DNA from: Cyanidiococcus yangmingshanensis
Lineage: Eukaryota; Rhodophyta; Bangiophyceae; Cyanidiales; Cyanidiaceae
Assembly: GCA_013995675.1 (NCBI GenBank)
Contig: VWRR01000009.1
Span: 372,001 to 436,000, forward strand
Direction of reading: 5' to 3'
Length of the DNA stretch: 64,000 bases
Shown: piece by piece, positions 11,640 through 21,557 of the stretch
How the letters are laid out: the number at the start of each line of letters is the position of its first letter
Position numbering within the stretch: the first letter of the stretch is position 1
Program-made: the position numbers and the translations under genes
Notes under the pieces: model-generated
Databases searched by the model: none
What the model saw: the letters and a program-made list of their open reading frames with translations, nothing else
What the model was told of the DNA's origin: nothing

Positions 11640-14600
11640 TTATCCACTGGGTGCGCCTAGATGGCCGGCGAGACGGAGCAGGTCCGCAAAGACACCTGCT
11701 GCAGTCACTTGAGCACCAGCGCCTGGTCCACGAACGACAAGTGGTTGCGCGTCGTAACGATGCGTCCGGAAACAGACAATGTTGTCGCTTCCTTCGAGAC
11801 CTCCAAACGGGTGTGTGCGCGGATACGCCCGCAGTTCGACTGCACAACGACAGTGCTGGACATCGACTGACGCCAACGTAGCGCAGCACCTGGTCCCGTG
11901 CGGTGGCCTCCTGGACTCGACGACCGAGTTCGTCATCAAACTCGGGCAGACGCTGCATAAACTCGGAGATGGAGACGCCGCCGCTGGCCTCAAGTGCGGC
12001 TGGTACCAGACTCTGGACGTTGATTTGTTCGAGTTCAATGTCGAGGCCGATCCTCGCGTCCCAGAATGACGACTTTGCGGGCGACATCGGCGCCGGAGAG
12101 GTCCTCCCGCGGGTCCGGCTCGGTATAGCCAAGCTCCTTGGCCTGTTGAACGATCCGACTGAACGGCGCGCGACCATCAAACGAGTTGAAAATATACGAG
12201 AGCGTGCCGCTGAAAATGCCCTCAATACTCAGAAAGGCGTCTCCGGTACGCAAGAGGTCGCGAATGGAGGAAATGATCGGCAGGCCAGCACCCACGTTCG
12301 CTTCATAGAAAAAGTGAGTATTGCGCGCGCGCATGGCTTTGCGAATCTCTCGGTAATAGGCCATGGTCGCCGTGTTGGCTTTCTTGTTCGGGGTGACGAG
12401 GTGCACGCCAGCGCGCAACCACTGGGCGTACTTGGCGCCAATGTCGGCGGATGCCGTGCAGTCGGCCAAGACCGCGTGCGGCAAGGTGCCGTCGTTCACA
12501 TGGGCCACGAAGCGTTCAAGGTCGAGCGGTTCTGCTCGTTGATCAAAGTGCTCTTTCCAGTTGGGGCCCGGTGCATCCACCTTGTCCAGGTCCTCGGTGC
12601 TGGTCAGTAGCCACATGCGGCTGCTGGAAGCAATACCTCGAATACGAAAGTCGACGCCGTAGAGGTCATGTAGTTTGGCTCGTTGCTCTCGCATCTGGTC
12701 AATGAGGGTACTACCGACGAGGCCACGTCCAATGACGCCTACTGAAATGGCATAGTCGCTGAGGTAAAAGGCCGCATGCGCAGCACGTAGGGCTCGCACT
12801 TCATCGTTCGCGTAGATGACCACGGAGATGTTGTGTTCGCTGCTGCCCTGCGCGATGGCTCGGATGTTGACGCCAGCATTGGCCAGTGCCGTGAAGAGTC
12901 TCGATGACACGCCCGGCGTGTTCTGCATATTCTCGCCGACCATGGCCAGAATACAGCACTGAGGCATCAGCTCGATTGAGCTGATGATCTGATCCTCCAG
13001 TTCGATACGAAATGCACGACGCAGTGCGGCTGTGGCGGTCTCTCCGTCTACGCCAGGGACCGCAACACAGATAGAGAATTCGGAGGAGGCCTGCGCGATA
13101 AGCACGACGGAGACATTGGCAGCGTAAAGGGCCGCAAAAGCCCGACTCGCAATACCTGGTACACCGATCATGCCAGCTCCCTCCACGTTCACGATGGCGA
13201 TATCGCGGACAGAGGTGAATCCCTTCACACCTGCCGTGATGCCGAGGGCTGCTTTCCGTGCCGCCAGCGATGCAAAAGGGCTCGAGCGGTCTATCGAGCC
13301 ATCTTCATCAGTCTGTGATGCCGTGGCCGCGGCATCGAGGGAGAGCATTCGCGAAGGCAGGATTCAGTGCCGCTGTTCTCGGGACGAAAAGTATTGCGAA
13401 TGCGCACCGGAGTTCCGCTGGCCACGACCGGTGTCAGCGTATCCGGATGCAGCACTTTGGCCCCAAAGTAGGCCAACTCAGCGGCCTCTTTAAAGCTCAG
13501 TCGCGGAATGATGATCGCATCAGGTACACAGCGCGGGTCTGCCGAGTAAACCCCATCCACATCGGTCCAGATGGTGCAGCTTGGCGAACGAACGAGACGC
13601 GCAAAAATCGCTGCCGAAAAGTCTGATCCATTACGCCCCAACGTTGTGGGTACCTTTCGATCCGCGTCCATCGCGAGAAAACCAGTCGCAATCACCACTC
13701 CAGCCCCGGAATGTTGGGTCATCCACTCCTCAAACAGTTGTTCGGTCATGTTCCAGTCTATGGATTTCCGCTCTGCTGGCATGGTTGGAACACGCCGAAC
13801 CGCGATGACGTTTCGGGCATCAAGCCAGACGACACTGCCTGTCGTGTTCTGACCCGAGGCTGCGTCTACACGTTGTTGCTGCCGCAAGAGCGCCCACATG
13901 AGCTGCGCTGACCACAGTTCCCCGTAGCCGAGCACCAGATCTCGGACTGCCTCCGATGCGGATCGAGAGATATACGCTGCCCGCAGAAGATCCTTGAGAT
14001 CCTGCATCGAAGAGGAGAGCATGGCCAGAAACGGTTGTTTCGCTTCATTGCTAGTTAGCAACGCGTGCGCAAGCGTCTCGTGTTGTTCCTGAAGTTTCTG
14101 AAGGACCTCCAAGTAGTGCTCGTCCCGGTCCCGACGAACTGCGCACTGTAAGGCTCTTTCGAGTGTATTGGTGACCCCGCCAACGGCCGAGACCACCACA
14201 AAGAGCCGGCACTGCAGCGCGTCTCGACCCGCTCCTTGAGCCATCTCGTGCATCACTACGGTTTCGCGAGCGAGCTCCTTCTCTAATACACGAAGCACTT
14301 GTTCAAAGCAAGGTGCATCGGCGAGCGATGAGCCACCAAACTTGTGTACGAGATAGTGTACGCCTCCGTACTGGCGGTCGAGCGCTGAGAACGCGATCGG
14401 ACTCATGTGTTTCGACGCCGCCATTGTCCCGCTCGCCGGCGCTACTACTTCAGACGGTCTCGCGTATGGAGCTCCTTGGTTGCGCTTGCTCGTCCCTGCT
14501 GTCGCTGTCACGAGTTGCCCACAACGATGCTCGACGTCCTGTCCTTGTCGTGAAACCGAGAAACCGTTGGCCAAAGCACCGACCAGGTTTCCCTCGCACG

Positions 14601-14680
14601 ATTACGCGGCTCTGGAACAGCGACACAAAGCTCAAGGCATGTGCACCCTTGGCTCCAGTCGCGGCTGATCGTCTGCGCAT
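11640..14680 (-). CDS. Bifunctional aspartokinase-homoserine dehydrogenase, three frame breaks
   Basis: ThrA-type enzyme catalysing the first and third steps of the aspartate route to threonine, methionine and isoleucine. The kinase half carries K-F-G-G-S-S near 14340 and T-L-G-R-N-G-S-D-F-S-A; two ACT repeats follow (I-V-N-V-E-G-A-G-M and I-L-A-M-V-G-E-N-M); the dehydrogenase has G-V-I-G-R-G-L-V-G-S, E-A-N-V-G-A-G-L-P-I and G-Y-T-E-P-D-P-R-E-D-L-S-G. The end matches ThrA (S-D-N-I-V, R-G-P-G-A-G). The frame changes near 13365 (one base short), 12068 and 11873 (one base extra each). At 12068 dropping a G restores L-G-R-E-I. An ATG at 14680 in the neighbouring frame begins an Arg/Ser/Phe-rich stretch like a plastid transit peptide; the first ATG in the kinase frame is at 14424, only about 25 residues before the first motif. 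The plastid location is inferred. In-sequence breaks are most likely indel errors. Confidence 0.85.
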
Positions 14681-15061
14681 CTACAACGGCTCGCATGTTC
14701 GCGTCCAACGGGGCGAGCTGGTCGGCACGCACCAGCGCGAAGTGCTGCACCAGGCCACCGGCGGCGTCGGATCCCGAGAGCCATGCCATCGCTTCCTTAA
14801 GGGACTTCCCTTAGGGAATCACCTGGTACGGGAGTGCCTTGTTTTTCCGTAGCCGGCGGATCGGCGAGGCCAGGCCAGGCCTACGCCGTTGAATCCTCCT
14901 CTGTCGTGTCGATTGTTCTCTTGACCAGCTACGAGTATATTCAGGTTGTTTGCACGTGTCTATCTCTGTTTTCGAAATCACAAATGTCTGTGCTTGAAAG
15001 CGACAAGCGCTGGTGTTGTTCCTCGGACACGCGATGGCGGCTCGCTGTTTTGTGCAGGCAA

Positions 15062-15115
15062 TCATGCACGCATCGATGATGCGTGTGTCCATGCGTGCAT
15101 GCATCGATCGAAACC
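15062..15115. promoter_or_regulatory. Palindromic GCATGCA-type word cluster upstream of TIC21
   Basis: Contains overlapping inverted words (GCACGCAT, ATGCGTG, CATGCGTGCATGCATCGATC) within about 50 bases, able to form hairpins or bind a dimeric factor. Similar words lie in other divergent promoters of this window. A regulatory role is inference. Confidence 0.35.
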
Positions 15116-15130
15116 TATTTCAATTCATTT

Positions 15131-15278
15131 ATGAATGCTATTTCGATCAGTATAAGAACGGATTGAAAAGGTATCCTACGGATGAATGCTATTTCGATCG
15201 ATTCATGAATGCTATTTCGATCAGTATAAGAATGGATTGAAAAGGTATCCTATGGATGAATGCTATTTCGATCGATTC
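15131..15278. repeat. 74-bp tandem duplication, two copies
   Basis: Copy 1 begins at 15131 and copy 2 at 15205, differing at about two positions. Each unit itself contains two copies of the word ATGAATGCTATTTCGATC, 51 bases apart. It is A+T-richer than the flanks and lies about 160 bases before TIC21. Confidence 0.9.
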
Positions 15279-15441
15279 ATGAAGGCGACTGTTTTGCGTG
15301 CATGAATGGCGTTGCACGCATGTTGCTCGGACGCAGGGGCGCCATTGATTGGATTGCAGAGGCAGCGCTGTTGCAGGTGACAAGTGAGCACTGACCACGA
15401 CTGGCGAACGCATGTTACGCTAGTAGGACAGATACAACACG

Positions 15442-16305
15442 ATGGTCGGCTTTATAGCTGTACATCCTTTGGTTGATGTCAGATGGCCAAGCGCACTGCG
15501 TGCACAACAGCTGAGACGCAGCGTTTTGAGCGGACGCTGGCGAGCGCCCTATCGACGGGCACACGTCTTGAAGCGCTTGTGGTTGCAAAGCAAAAGTTCG
15601 AGCGAGGCGAATCCTAGTGGGCCCGCGAACATCGAGGAGGATCCAGGAGACAATGAAGCTGGTTCGGTAGGCACTCGGGGACCGGAAGGCTCGAACGGCG
15701 GTCTGGACGTGAGCCGATTGAGCGCAGCGCTCTACCGTCTCGGAGCGGCTGCGTGGTGGGCGCAGCTGCTTCTCTCGATCGTTGCTGGGGGTATTACGCT
15801 ATTTGCGGTGGCAATTTTACACGGTTCACGAGGCGTCTCGGGGGCAACGACTACAGCAGCATCAACAGGTCTGCTTTTCGCGGGAATCGGTTTGGTTTTT
15901 GCGTTTTTGTCAGTGTTTTGGGCATATGGGTATATTCGGCTTGCTCGTCGCCTGATGCGCGCCCAGAAAATGGGTTATGGGGTGCGCAGCGAGAACGTTT
16001 TCCGCACCCTGCGGGTCGGTGTATTCATCAACATTCTGGGGATGGCGTTGACGCTCATTGGGGCGCAGAGCATCAGCGGCGTCCTGTTGGCCAAGGCGCT
16101 GAGCCAGGGCGTGGCAGGGCCGTTGCCGTTCTATGCCACTGGCAGTATCCAGGCAGGTGGCGGTACGGTCGGTTACGTCCAAGCTCTGGACATATTCGTG
16201 GTGCAGGCCAATACCAATGCACTTTTAAGCCATTTTGTCGGCCTGTGCACGGCGCTGTGGATGTTGTGGCGCTTTCGTGGTCCACAACGCCGTCGCGCGG
16301 CGTGA
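15442..16305 (+). CDS. TIC21: TIC21/PIC1-like plastid inner-envelope protein (DUF3611)
   Basis: 287 residues from the ATG at 15442. The first about 90 are an Arg-rich transit-peptide-like region followed by an acidic spacer. The DUF3611 domain follows: a hydrophobic segment starting W-W-A-Q-L-L-L-S-I-V, then F-L-S-V-F-W-A-Y-G-Y-I-R-L-A-R-R, then R-V-G-V-F-I-N-I-L-G-M-A, and a last block L-D-I-F-V-V-Q-A-N-T-N-A-L-L-S-H-F. These match Arabidopsis TIC21 and cyanobacterial relatives almost position by position, with four predicted membrane helices. The family has been assigned both to protein import across the inner envelope and to iron uptake; the sequence cannot decide. The gene is complete and uninterrupted. 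Confidence 0.9.
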   Translation: MVGFIAVHPLVDVRWPSALRAQQLRRSVLSGRWRAPYRRAHVLKRLWLQSKSSSEANPSGPANIEEDPGDNEAGSVGTRGPEGSNGGLDVSRLSAALYRLGAAAWWAQLLLSIVAGGITLFAVAILHGSRGVSGATTTAASTGLLFAGIGLVFAFLSVFWAYGYIRLARRLMRAQKMGYGVRSENVFRTLRVGVFINILGMALTLIGAQSISGVLLAKALSQGVAGPLPFYATGSIQAGGGTVGYVQALDIFVVQANTNALLSHFVGLCTALWMLWRFRGPQRRRAA

Positions 16306-17444
16306 TTAGCCGCAGCACTGGGCAATGCCCATTCTTGGCGTTTGGCGCTGCGCCTGCCGATGGGGAGAGGCGCGAAACCATACGCGTAGTTCGCTGCCGG
16401 GCTTGATGAATGCCGCGAGGATAGGTCCAGCGCGTTTCGAATCCACGTCGACGCGGTATTTTGTTCTGCGCTCGTCTTAGCGGGGTCCCAGATAAACGGC
16501 ATGAGGTAGGCAGTGCGCACAATCGGGGCTGCGAACACCATCGTTATAGAGACTGCTCGGATCCCGAACGCGGTCAGTTTGGGGGAATGCGCGCACGACA
16601 CCCTGTCCATGGCCGGGGATTTTTGGGGCCAGTGGCTTGAGCACAACGCAGTTGCAAGCTGCCCAATGCGTTCTCCTGCTCATTTCTGAGCAGAATCCCA
16701 GTTTGCGGAATGCAACTCATTTGCTTCGTTTTGTGGCTGCTTGAAAGGTCACCTAAATACAAGGATGGGTCCAACGTGACGGCTGCACGCCTATCGAATC
16801 ACCAGTATTGTTGATCGGAGCCGACCATTCGCGCATGTATGAAGCGTGACATCGAACTCAGGAAACGTACTCCAGGTCGCACCATGCCTGCGTTGGTGTC
16901 AGCGGAGCGCTTTTATAATCGAACCTGTATTTATGCGACGATGATCGGAGCTGTAGCAGTTGTCTCCCCGTTGCAAGTCAAGAGATCGTATGCTTGTCGT
17001 TTCGAGAAGCGCGCTCCGAAATCAATGCCCAAACAATCCGCGAGCAGTTCCGCGCAACGACCTTCTCGACATTGCAAGACACTGCGGGTTCTCAACAAGT
17101 ATGAGGTTGGAGATCCACACAGGCCGAAGGATGGCGTTGTTGGGTGGCACGCCGGTTCACTGTTTGGTAGCCAAGCTGGCCCACTGGCTCGAGTCCGGAA
17201 CTGTCGCACAAGAGTCGCCATAGATGGTCGCCAAAGCAAGCGCGTGTCATATGCAGAAATACTGGCTACGAGAAATTCGGATGGAGAGCCATGGCCCTGT
17301 TGCAACCATCTAGATAGAGCGGGCACCGCTTACGCCCATTCCTGGCAGAGCAGTCGCAGTCGTGCGTGACGCTGGATATGCACCGCCTCGTGCAGAAACA
17401 GAGAACAACATCAAGTTTACCATCGAGGTGCTTGAATAATACAC
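16306..17444. other. Convergent intergenic region, no convincing gene
   Basis: About 1.1 kb between the 3' ends of TIC21 and ATP synthase delta. The longest frame (about 16839-17369, +) has no recognisable motif and overlaps an equally long antisense frame. Confidence 0.4.
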
Positions 17445-17993
17445 TCAACGACTCGATGAGACCGCTCCCTGCATAGCGAGGTACACGTCGACTCCTATCT
17501 GGGCGATGGCAGCACGCTGTGCGTCCGTTGCGCCCGAGGAGGACGCAGCCGCTAGCTTGGCTTCGCACTCAGCTAGCGCTTTGTTAATCTCCTCCGGATC
17601 AAGATCCTCTAAACGAACAGCTTCTACTGCACAGATATCCGTGCGATCAGGATGCACAAACGTAAAACCACTGCTAACAAAATATCGTTCCTCTTTGCTG
17701 TCCTCGTGGTAGATCGTAACCACGCCTGGACGCATCTGGGCCACAGTGGGCACGTGATTCGGCAAGATGCCCATCAGTCCTGAAGAAGCCGGCACAATAA
17801 CCGAAGACACTGAGCGGTTCCGTGCAATGACCATATGAGGACAGAAAAAGTTCAAAGTGACTTGGTTGGTCCCCTCACCAGCGGTTGCTCCTGCGCGTGC
17901 CTCCTCCGTCGCGGCAGTCGCTGCATCCGCACTCCACTGACGCCGTGCGACCTGTCGCGTCACATTAAGAGCTGGGCGTAACCATCTTTGCAT
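17445..17993 (-). CDS. ATP5F1D: Mitochondrial F1 ATP synthase delta subunit
   Basis: 182 residues from the ATG at 17993. This start gives an Arg-rich amphipathic presequence (M-Q-R-W-L-R-P-A-L-N) suited to mitochondrial import; the frame is open further upstream, but the resulting extension is not protein-like. The body is the beta-sandwich of the bacterial epsilon / mitochondrial delta family: L-N-F-F-C-P-H, then G-I-L-P-N-H-V-P-T-V-A, R-P-G-V-V-T-I-Y, and Y-F-V-S-S-G-F. A C-terminal helical hairpin (L-D-P-E-E-I-N-K-A-L-A-E-C-E-A-K-L) follows. It sits in the F1 central stalk with gamma. A plastid AtpE homologue is normally plastid-encoded in red algae, which supports the mitochondrial assignment. 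Divergent to eS26, sharing a 246-bp promoter. Confidence 0.9.
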   Translation of the reverse strand: MQRWLRPALNVTRQVARRQWSADAATAATEEARAGATAGEGTNQVTLNFFCPHMVIARNRSVSSVIVPASSGLMGILPNHVPTVAQMRPGVVTIYHEDSKEERYFVSSGFTFVHPDRTDICAVEAVRLEDLDPEEINKALAECEAKLAAASSSGATDAQRAAIAQIGVDVYLAMQGAVSSSR

Positions 17994-18239
17994 GCTGAAC
18001 GTGTACGAACGAACCACGGAACGAGCCAAGCGAACACTCGCAAGTACTTGAACAAGCGCGTCAACGCAGCACGTTAGGCCATTGGCACGCGAAGCTCTGT
18101 CACGTGACAGATGGACTTCCTCGGCGCACGCACGCACGCACGCACGCATCGACATCCACGCATCCGGATAGCTTGCACGCATGACTTCTAGTATTGTCGT
18201 TGTGCTGTGCCGTGTTGCTAACTGAGAACTTGCGTTCGT
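17994..18239. promoter_or_regulatory. Shared divergent promoter of ATP synthase delta and eS26
   Basis: 246 bp between two ATGs pointing apart. It contains a GCAC/CGCA tetranucleotide run at about 18125-18148 and further CACGCAT words to 18183, like those in other divergent promoters of the window. Regulatory use is inferred from position. Confidence 0.45.
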
Positions 18240-18639
18240 ATGGTAAAGAAGAGAAGAAATCACGGAAGGAAGGGTGGAGCTCATGGGAGAGGTAAAGCGA
18301 GACCAGTGCTTTGTGATGGTTGTGGTGGTCGGCCGCGGAAAGACAAGGCTATTCAACGGTTCGTTGTGAAGAATCTCGTAGAGGCGAGCGCGCTACGAGA
18401 CCTCGCCGAGGCCTCATGTGTGGAAAACTATGTTCTTCCCTAAGCAGTACCTCAAGATTCGCTACTGCATCTCTTGTGCAGTGCACCGGCGGACGGTGCG
18501 TGTGCGGCCTAAGGAGGAACGGCGGGTGCGTACCGTTCCTCGGGCGCCGCGGCGTGGCGAACGCGACATGGAGGGTATTCTGTTGGGAACGCGCGGGGAG
18601 TTGGGCGCTGGGCGACCTGGTGGTGACCGGCGCGCATGA
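18240..18639 (+). CDS. RPS26: 40S ribosomal protein eS26, one-base frame break
   Basis: Begins M-V-K-K-R-R-N-H-G-R, the hallmark eS26 N-terminus, with a first zinc pair C-D-G-C, the K-D-K-A-I-Q-R-F-V-V-K-N-L-V-E-A-S-A block, and E-N-Y-V-L-P. The next codon reads TAA at 18441, but dropping that single T gives K-Q-Y-L-K-I-R-Y-C-I-S-C-A-V-H, the exact continuation with the second zinc pair, and then the basic tail R-T-V-R-V-R. The restored frame ends with TGA at 18637-18639, for about 130 residues. eS26 contacts mRNA near the exit channel of the 40S subunit and is essential, so an inserted base in the assembly is likeliest. Programmed +1 slippage at CCC-TAA is the interesting alternative. Confidence 0.9.
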
Positions 18640-18805
18640 CGCTACGGTTCCCAGAATGGTTGTATAGGCGTGTCGGTTTCAGGGCGAGGCCAGCGCAGAC
18701 GGCAACACCGAGTGCGGGCTCGGAGGGAGTCCGAGCCTCGGGGGCATGCGATGTGGCTCGACGTGAGCCGGTACATAGAACGGGCATGCTTGCAAAAAAA
18801 GCAGT

Positions 18806-19273
18806 TTACGCTTTATCCTCCTGGACGTAGGTCAATCCGCATTTGCCGCAATAGATGCGGTCGCGATGTTGCGCCATAAAGACACCCGCACCACAACACT
18901 CATTCGGACACTCCTTCCGCAGCCGCGTGATCTTGTTGCTGTCGTCCACAGCGTAGTACTTTAAAGTCGCCAGTTTCACTTTCTTATGTTTGTGTTTGAT
19001 CTTTTTCGGTGTCGTGTAAGTCTTCTTCTTTCGTTTCTTACCACCACCAAGCACTCGCCCGTGTGCTTGGACGACGATCAGCTCCTCGTTCACCGCTCCA
19101 GTGAACAGATCGGCCAGCGAAGAAACCGGACGACCATTCGTCAAGGTTCCGTAAACGCAGTCTGCCGCCAGACCCGTCGCTCGCGATAGGACGTGTTCCA
19201 CCGAGTCCGTCGCTGCGACCGCGGTACAAACCGTTCGCCCGTCAGGACACTGTACGAGAACGTGCCGACCCAT
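18806..19273 (-). CDS. RPS27A: Ubiquitin-like-eS31 (RPS27a) fusion with divergent, lysine-free Ubl
   Basis: 155 residues from the ATG at 19273. Residues about 1-78 align to ubiquitin in length, G-R-T-V strand pattern and the terminal glycines (V-L-G-G-G), but contain no lysine at all before the junction. A Lys-rich linker (K-K-R-K-K-K) then starts eS31, with the typical [17 protein letters not shown] and a zinc ribbon C-P-N-E-C-C-G-A-G with Y-C-G-K-C-G. In most eukaryotes the leader is true ubiquitin, freed by deubiquitinases and helping 40S assembly. Here it looks like a degenerate chaperone domain resembling the FUBI-eS30 case. An upstream GTG-initiated extension is not needed. Complete frame, tail-to-tail with eS26. 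Confidence 0.9.
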   Translation of the reverse strand: MGRHVLVQCPDGRTVCTAVAATDSVEHVLSRATGLAADCVYGTLTNGRPVSSLADLFTGAVNEELIVVQAHGRVLGGGKKRKKKTYTTPKKIKHKHKKVKLATLKYYAVDDSNKITRLRKECPNECCGAGVFMAQHRDRIYCGKCGLTYVQEDKA

Positions 19274-20170
19274 CAGCGTTTGCGATACAAAGAAACACAC
19301 GCGCCGTCGGGACCACAACGAAAAGACACCTATTCGGCGTTGTTTCTCGCACTCGTCGTTCTCGACCGTGGGCAGAGACGCCTACTCGTGCTTGCAGCGT
19401 GCACGCTGAACGCTCTTCGACGAAAAATGCGCGTAGTCTGCGACCGCGATCGTCCGCCGTTTGGACGTCGTCGCCGTCGCCATCGCCAACGATCGGGGAC
19501 GCGGCCGCCCGCTGATTCCTAACCTGGACATGGATGGATCTATTGCGTCATTACTGTCACCAGGTCAAGCAGGGCATGATCAGGGACGCATCGAATCGCC
19601 ACCCGGCTAGACACGGGTGCACGAGATACGACGGGCGACCGATGTGTCGCAAGGCCGGAGGTGTCGCAGACAACGAATCTGCTATGGGCGCTGTCTCTTC
19701 ATAGCTGGACGTGTGTCGTACCAGAGAAGAGGCTGTTGATAAGCAGCTCGCCTTTTGCATTTGATGTTTGGTATTTCGGACGAGCGCGCTCGTTCGTTCA
19801 TTCCGCAGCCCAGCGGGGAAAATCGATCGCGTCGTCTCGCACGCTGGCGCAGTGCGCTCGATCGAGCCCCGACCCGAACGGCGATTCAACGCCCGACAGG
19901 CACCGAGGATATTCATGGGTGGTGAGCACCCAGATAGACCGGGGTCTTGACGAAACGAAGCATGCGAAAAGTATCCACGTGTTCCTTCTATCGGCATTGG
20001 GTTCAAGCCCGTGGACGAGCCCCTCAAGTGGCGATGCTCAATCGACTTGCTCCAAATGCTGAATGTCACGCTCGGCGGCGTGACGCGCCAATCGATGCGG
20101 AATTTTGAAATCGCAACCGCACGATCTGCTCTGTTCTGATGAACGACTACGCTTGTCGTTGTCTAGACGG
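19274..20170. other. Intergenic region, no convincing gene
   Basis: About 900 bp between two genes pointing apart. Overlapping frames on both strands (about 19560-20070) show no motif. It probably contains the promoters of eS31 and of the unknown gene downstream. Confidence 0.4.
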
Positions 20171-21497
20171 ATGTCACGCACTGTGCCGTGGTTCAAGCGC
20201 GCTTTCCGGGAAGTAGAGGGCGCTGATCGACCGTCGGAGGGGTATCTCTCGAATGACACCTTTGCAAAACAAAAGCCGGTCGTTGGGAAGCGCCCTTTTC
20301 GCTCGAGCGTTCAACAGAACGGGCGCCAGCTCGCTCGAGACGCTACGGCGGCGGATCCATTCGCCTCTTTCACCATAGAGGTACGTTTGCGAGTGCTGTT
20401 CCACCTCTTTACCGCTGTCGATGATGAGTTTGATCCCGCGCGAGCAAACGCACGCGCTCAGCGTTGGGTGCGCAGTGGCAAGTCGCCAGGCGACGGAGAC
20501 CTTCTGGGCTGCTCAGCGCAGTGTTCGGGCCCTCTTGAGCGCCTACCCGAGCTGGGCCCAGATACTGCGTTCATGGCCAACAGACGCTGACGAGGTCAAC
20601 GAATGGTCAGTGGGTCCATCGATGGTGTCCGGTCGATGGACGAGTTTCTGGACCGAGCTTGCAGCACAGGTTTTTGGTTGCAACCTCACGCGAACGCTCT
20701 GGATGGTGCGCCTCTGGTCGTCGGTTTCCAGACCAGAGGCGACGGTCCCGACTGACTCCTCTCCTGCTCAGATTGCTCGTTTTGGCTTGATGAGCTTTCA
20801 TGAGCCGTGTCATTGTTGTGGCATTCGACAGGCCGAACCGGATCTATTCCATGTCTGGGATGGCTGGATGGCGACGCCGCTGCTGACAGACTCATTCGCG
20901 AGCAATCGACATCGCCTCTGTATGCCTGTCTGTCGTTATTGTTTCCTAATCGATATTTCAGAAACGCGGTCTGCTCAACGAGCCGAAGAACACTCCTGGG
21001 ACGACGTTGATGGCGTCGACCGTCCTGCGCTCTCGGTAATGTTGCCGTCCATGACGGAGACGACCGCTCGGCAAACGTACGCATCGAGATTGCTGGTCGA
21101 CTCGCGAAACTCGTCTCTGGCCTGGTTGACGATCCATCGACACCAAGGGCGGTCCGATATGGCCTACTCTTTGGCCAAGGCCCGTGATCAAATTCAGCAC
21201 TGCCTATCGCTGGGCATGCCGTTGCAACCGAGGCACACACCGGTCCGGCTGAATGCGGGCGCTGAACAGCGAGCACCAGCTGCATGTCACCCGGTGCTCG
21301 AGAGCTTTGCCCAGCTCCTGCAGACGCGGCAAATACGCTGCCGTCTGGTCAGTGATGCAGCACCAGCACCGAAAGCCAACGACGCTGCAGCGACCTCTCC
21401 AGTGCTTGCACTCATCACCCAACAGGACCTGGTGGCGTGGACTCGCCAGCAGCTCCAAACTGCCCTGTTGCGCGAAGATCACCGGTCCTACGACTGA
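20171..21497 (+). CDS. Unrecognised protein with a Cys-pair region, one frame change
   Basis: The first ATG in the leading frame is at 20171. Around residue 75 there is a short helical segment (I-E-V-R-L-R-V-L-F-H-L-F-T) reminiscent of the start of an F-box, but too weak to call. The frame changes by one extra base at about 20410-20440; the following frame is open to 21497 and protein-like (F-W-A-A-Q-R-S-V-R-A-L-L). It holds two spaced cysteine pairs, C-H-C-C and C-R-Y-C about 48 residues apart, which could bind zinc. The C-terminal 150 residues are Ala/Gln/Arg-rich helices. No family was recognised. It ends 60 bases from the GCN2 stop, tail to tail. A nuclear-encoded lineage-specific protein is the best statement possible. 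Confidence 0.5.
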
Positions 21498-21557
21498 TCA
21501 TGCGTTGGCCTTCGCAGTCTCTAACGGACACGCAAGCGAGGCACATCAACGCCATCG

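Larger units (their letters stand above)
14681..15441. other. Intergenic region with tandem repeat and palindromes
   Basis: Divergent spacer between AK-HSDH and TIC21. It holds a cluster of GCATGCA/GCACGCAT palindromic words at 15062-15110 and a two-copy 74-bp tandem duplication (listed separately). No coding frame is convincing. Confidence 0.5.

Noticed and set aside
16839-17369. 176-codon frame on the plus strand
   Set aside because: Basic, low-information sequence with an equally long antisense frame; no domain.
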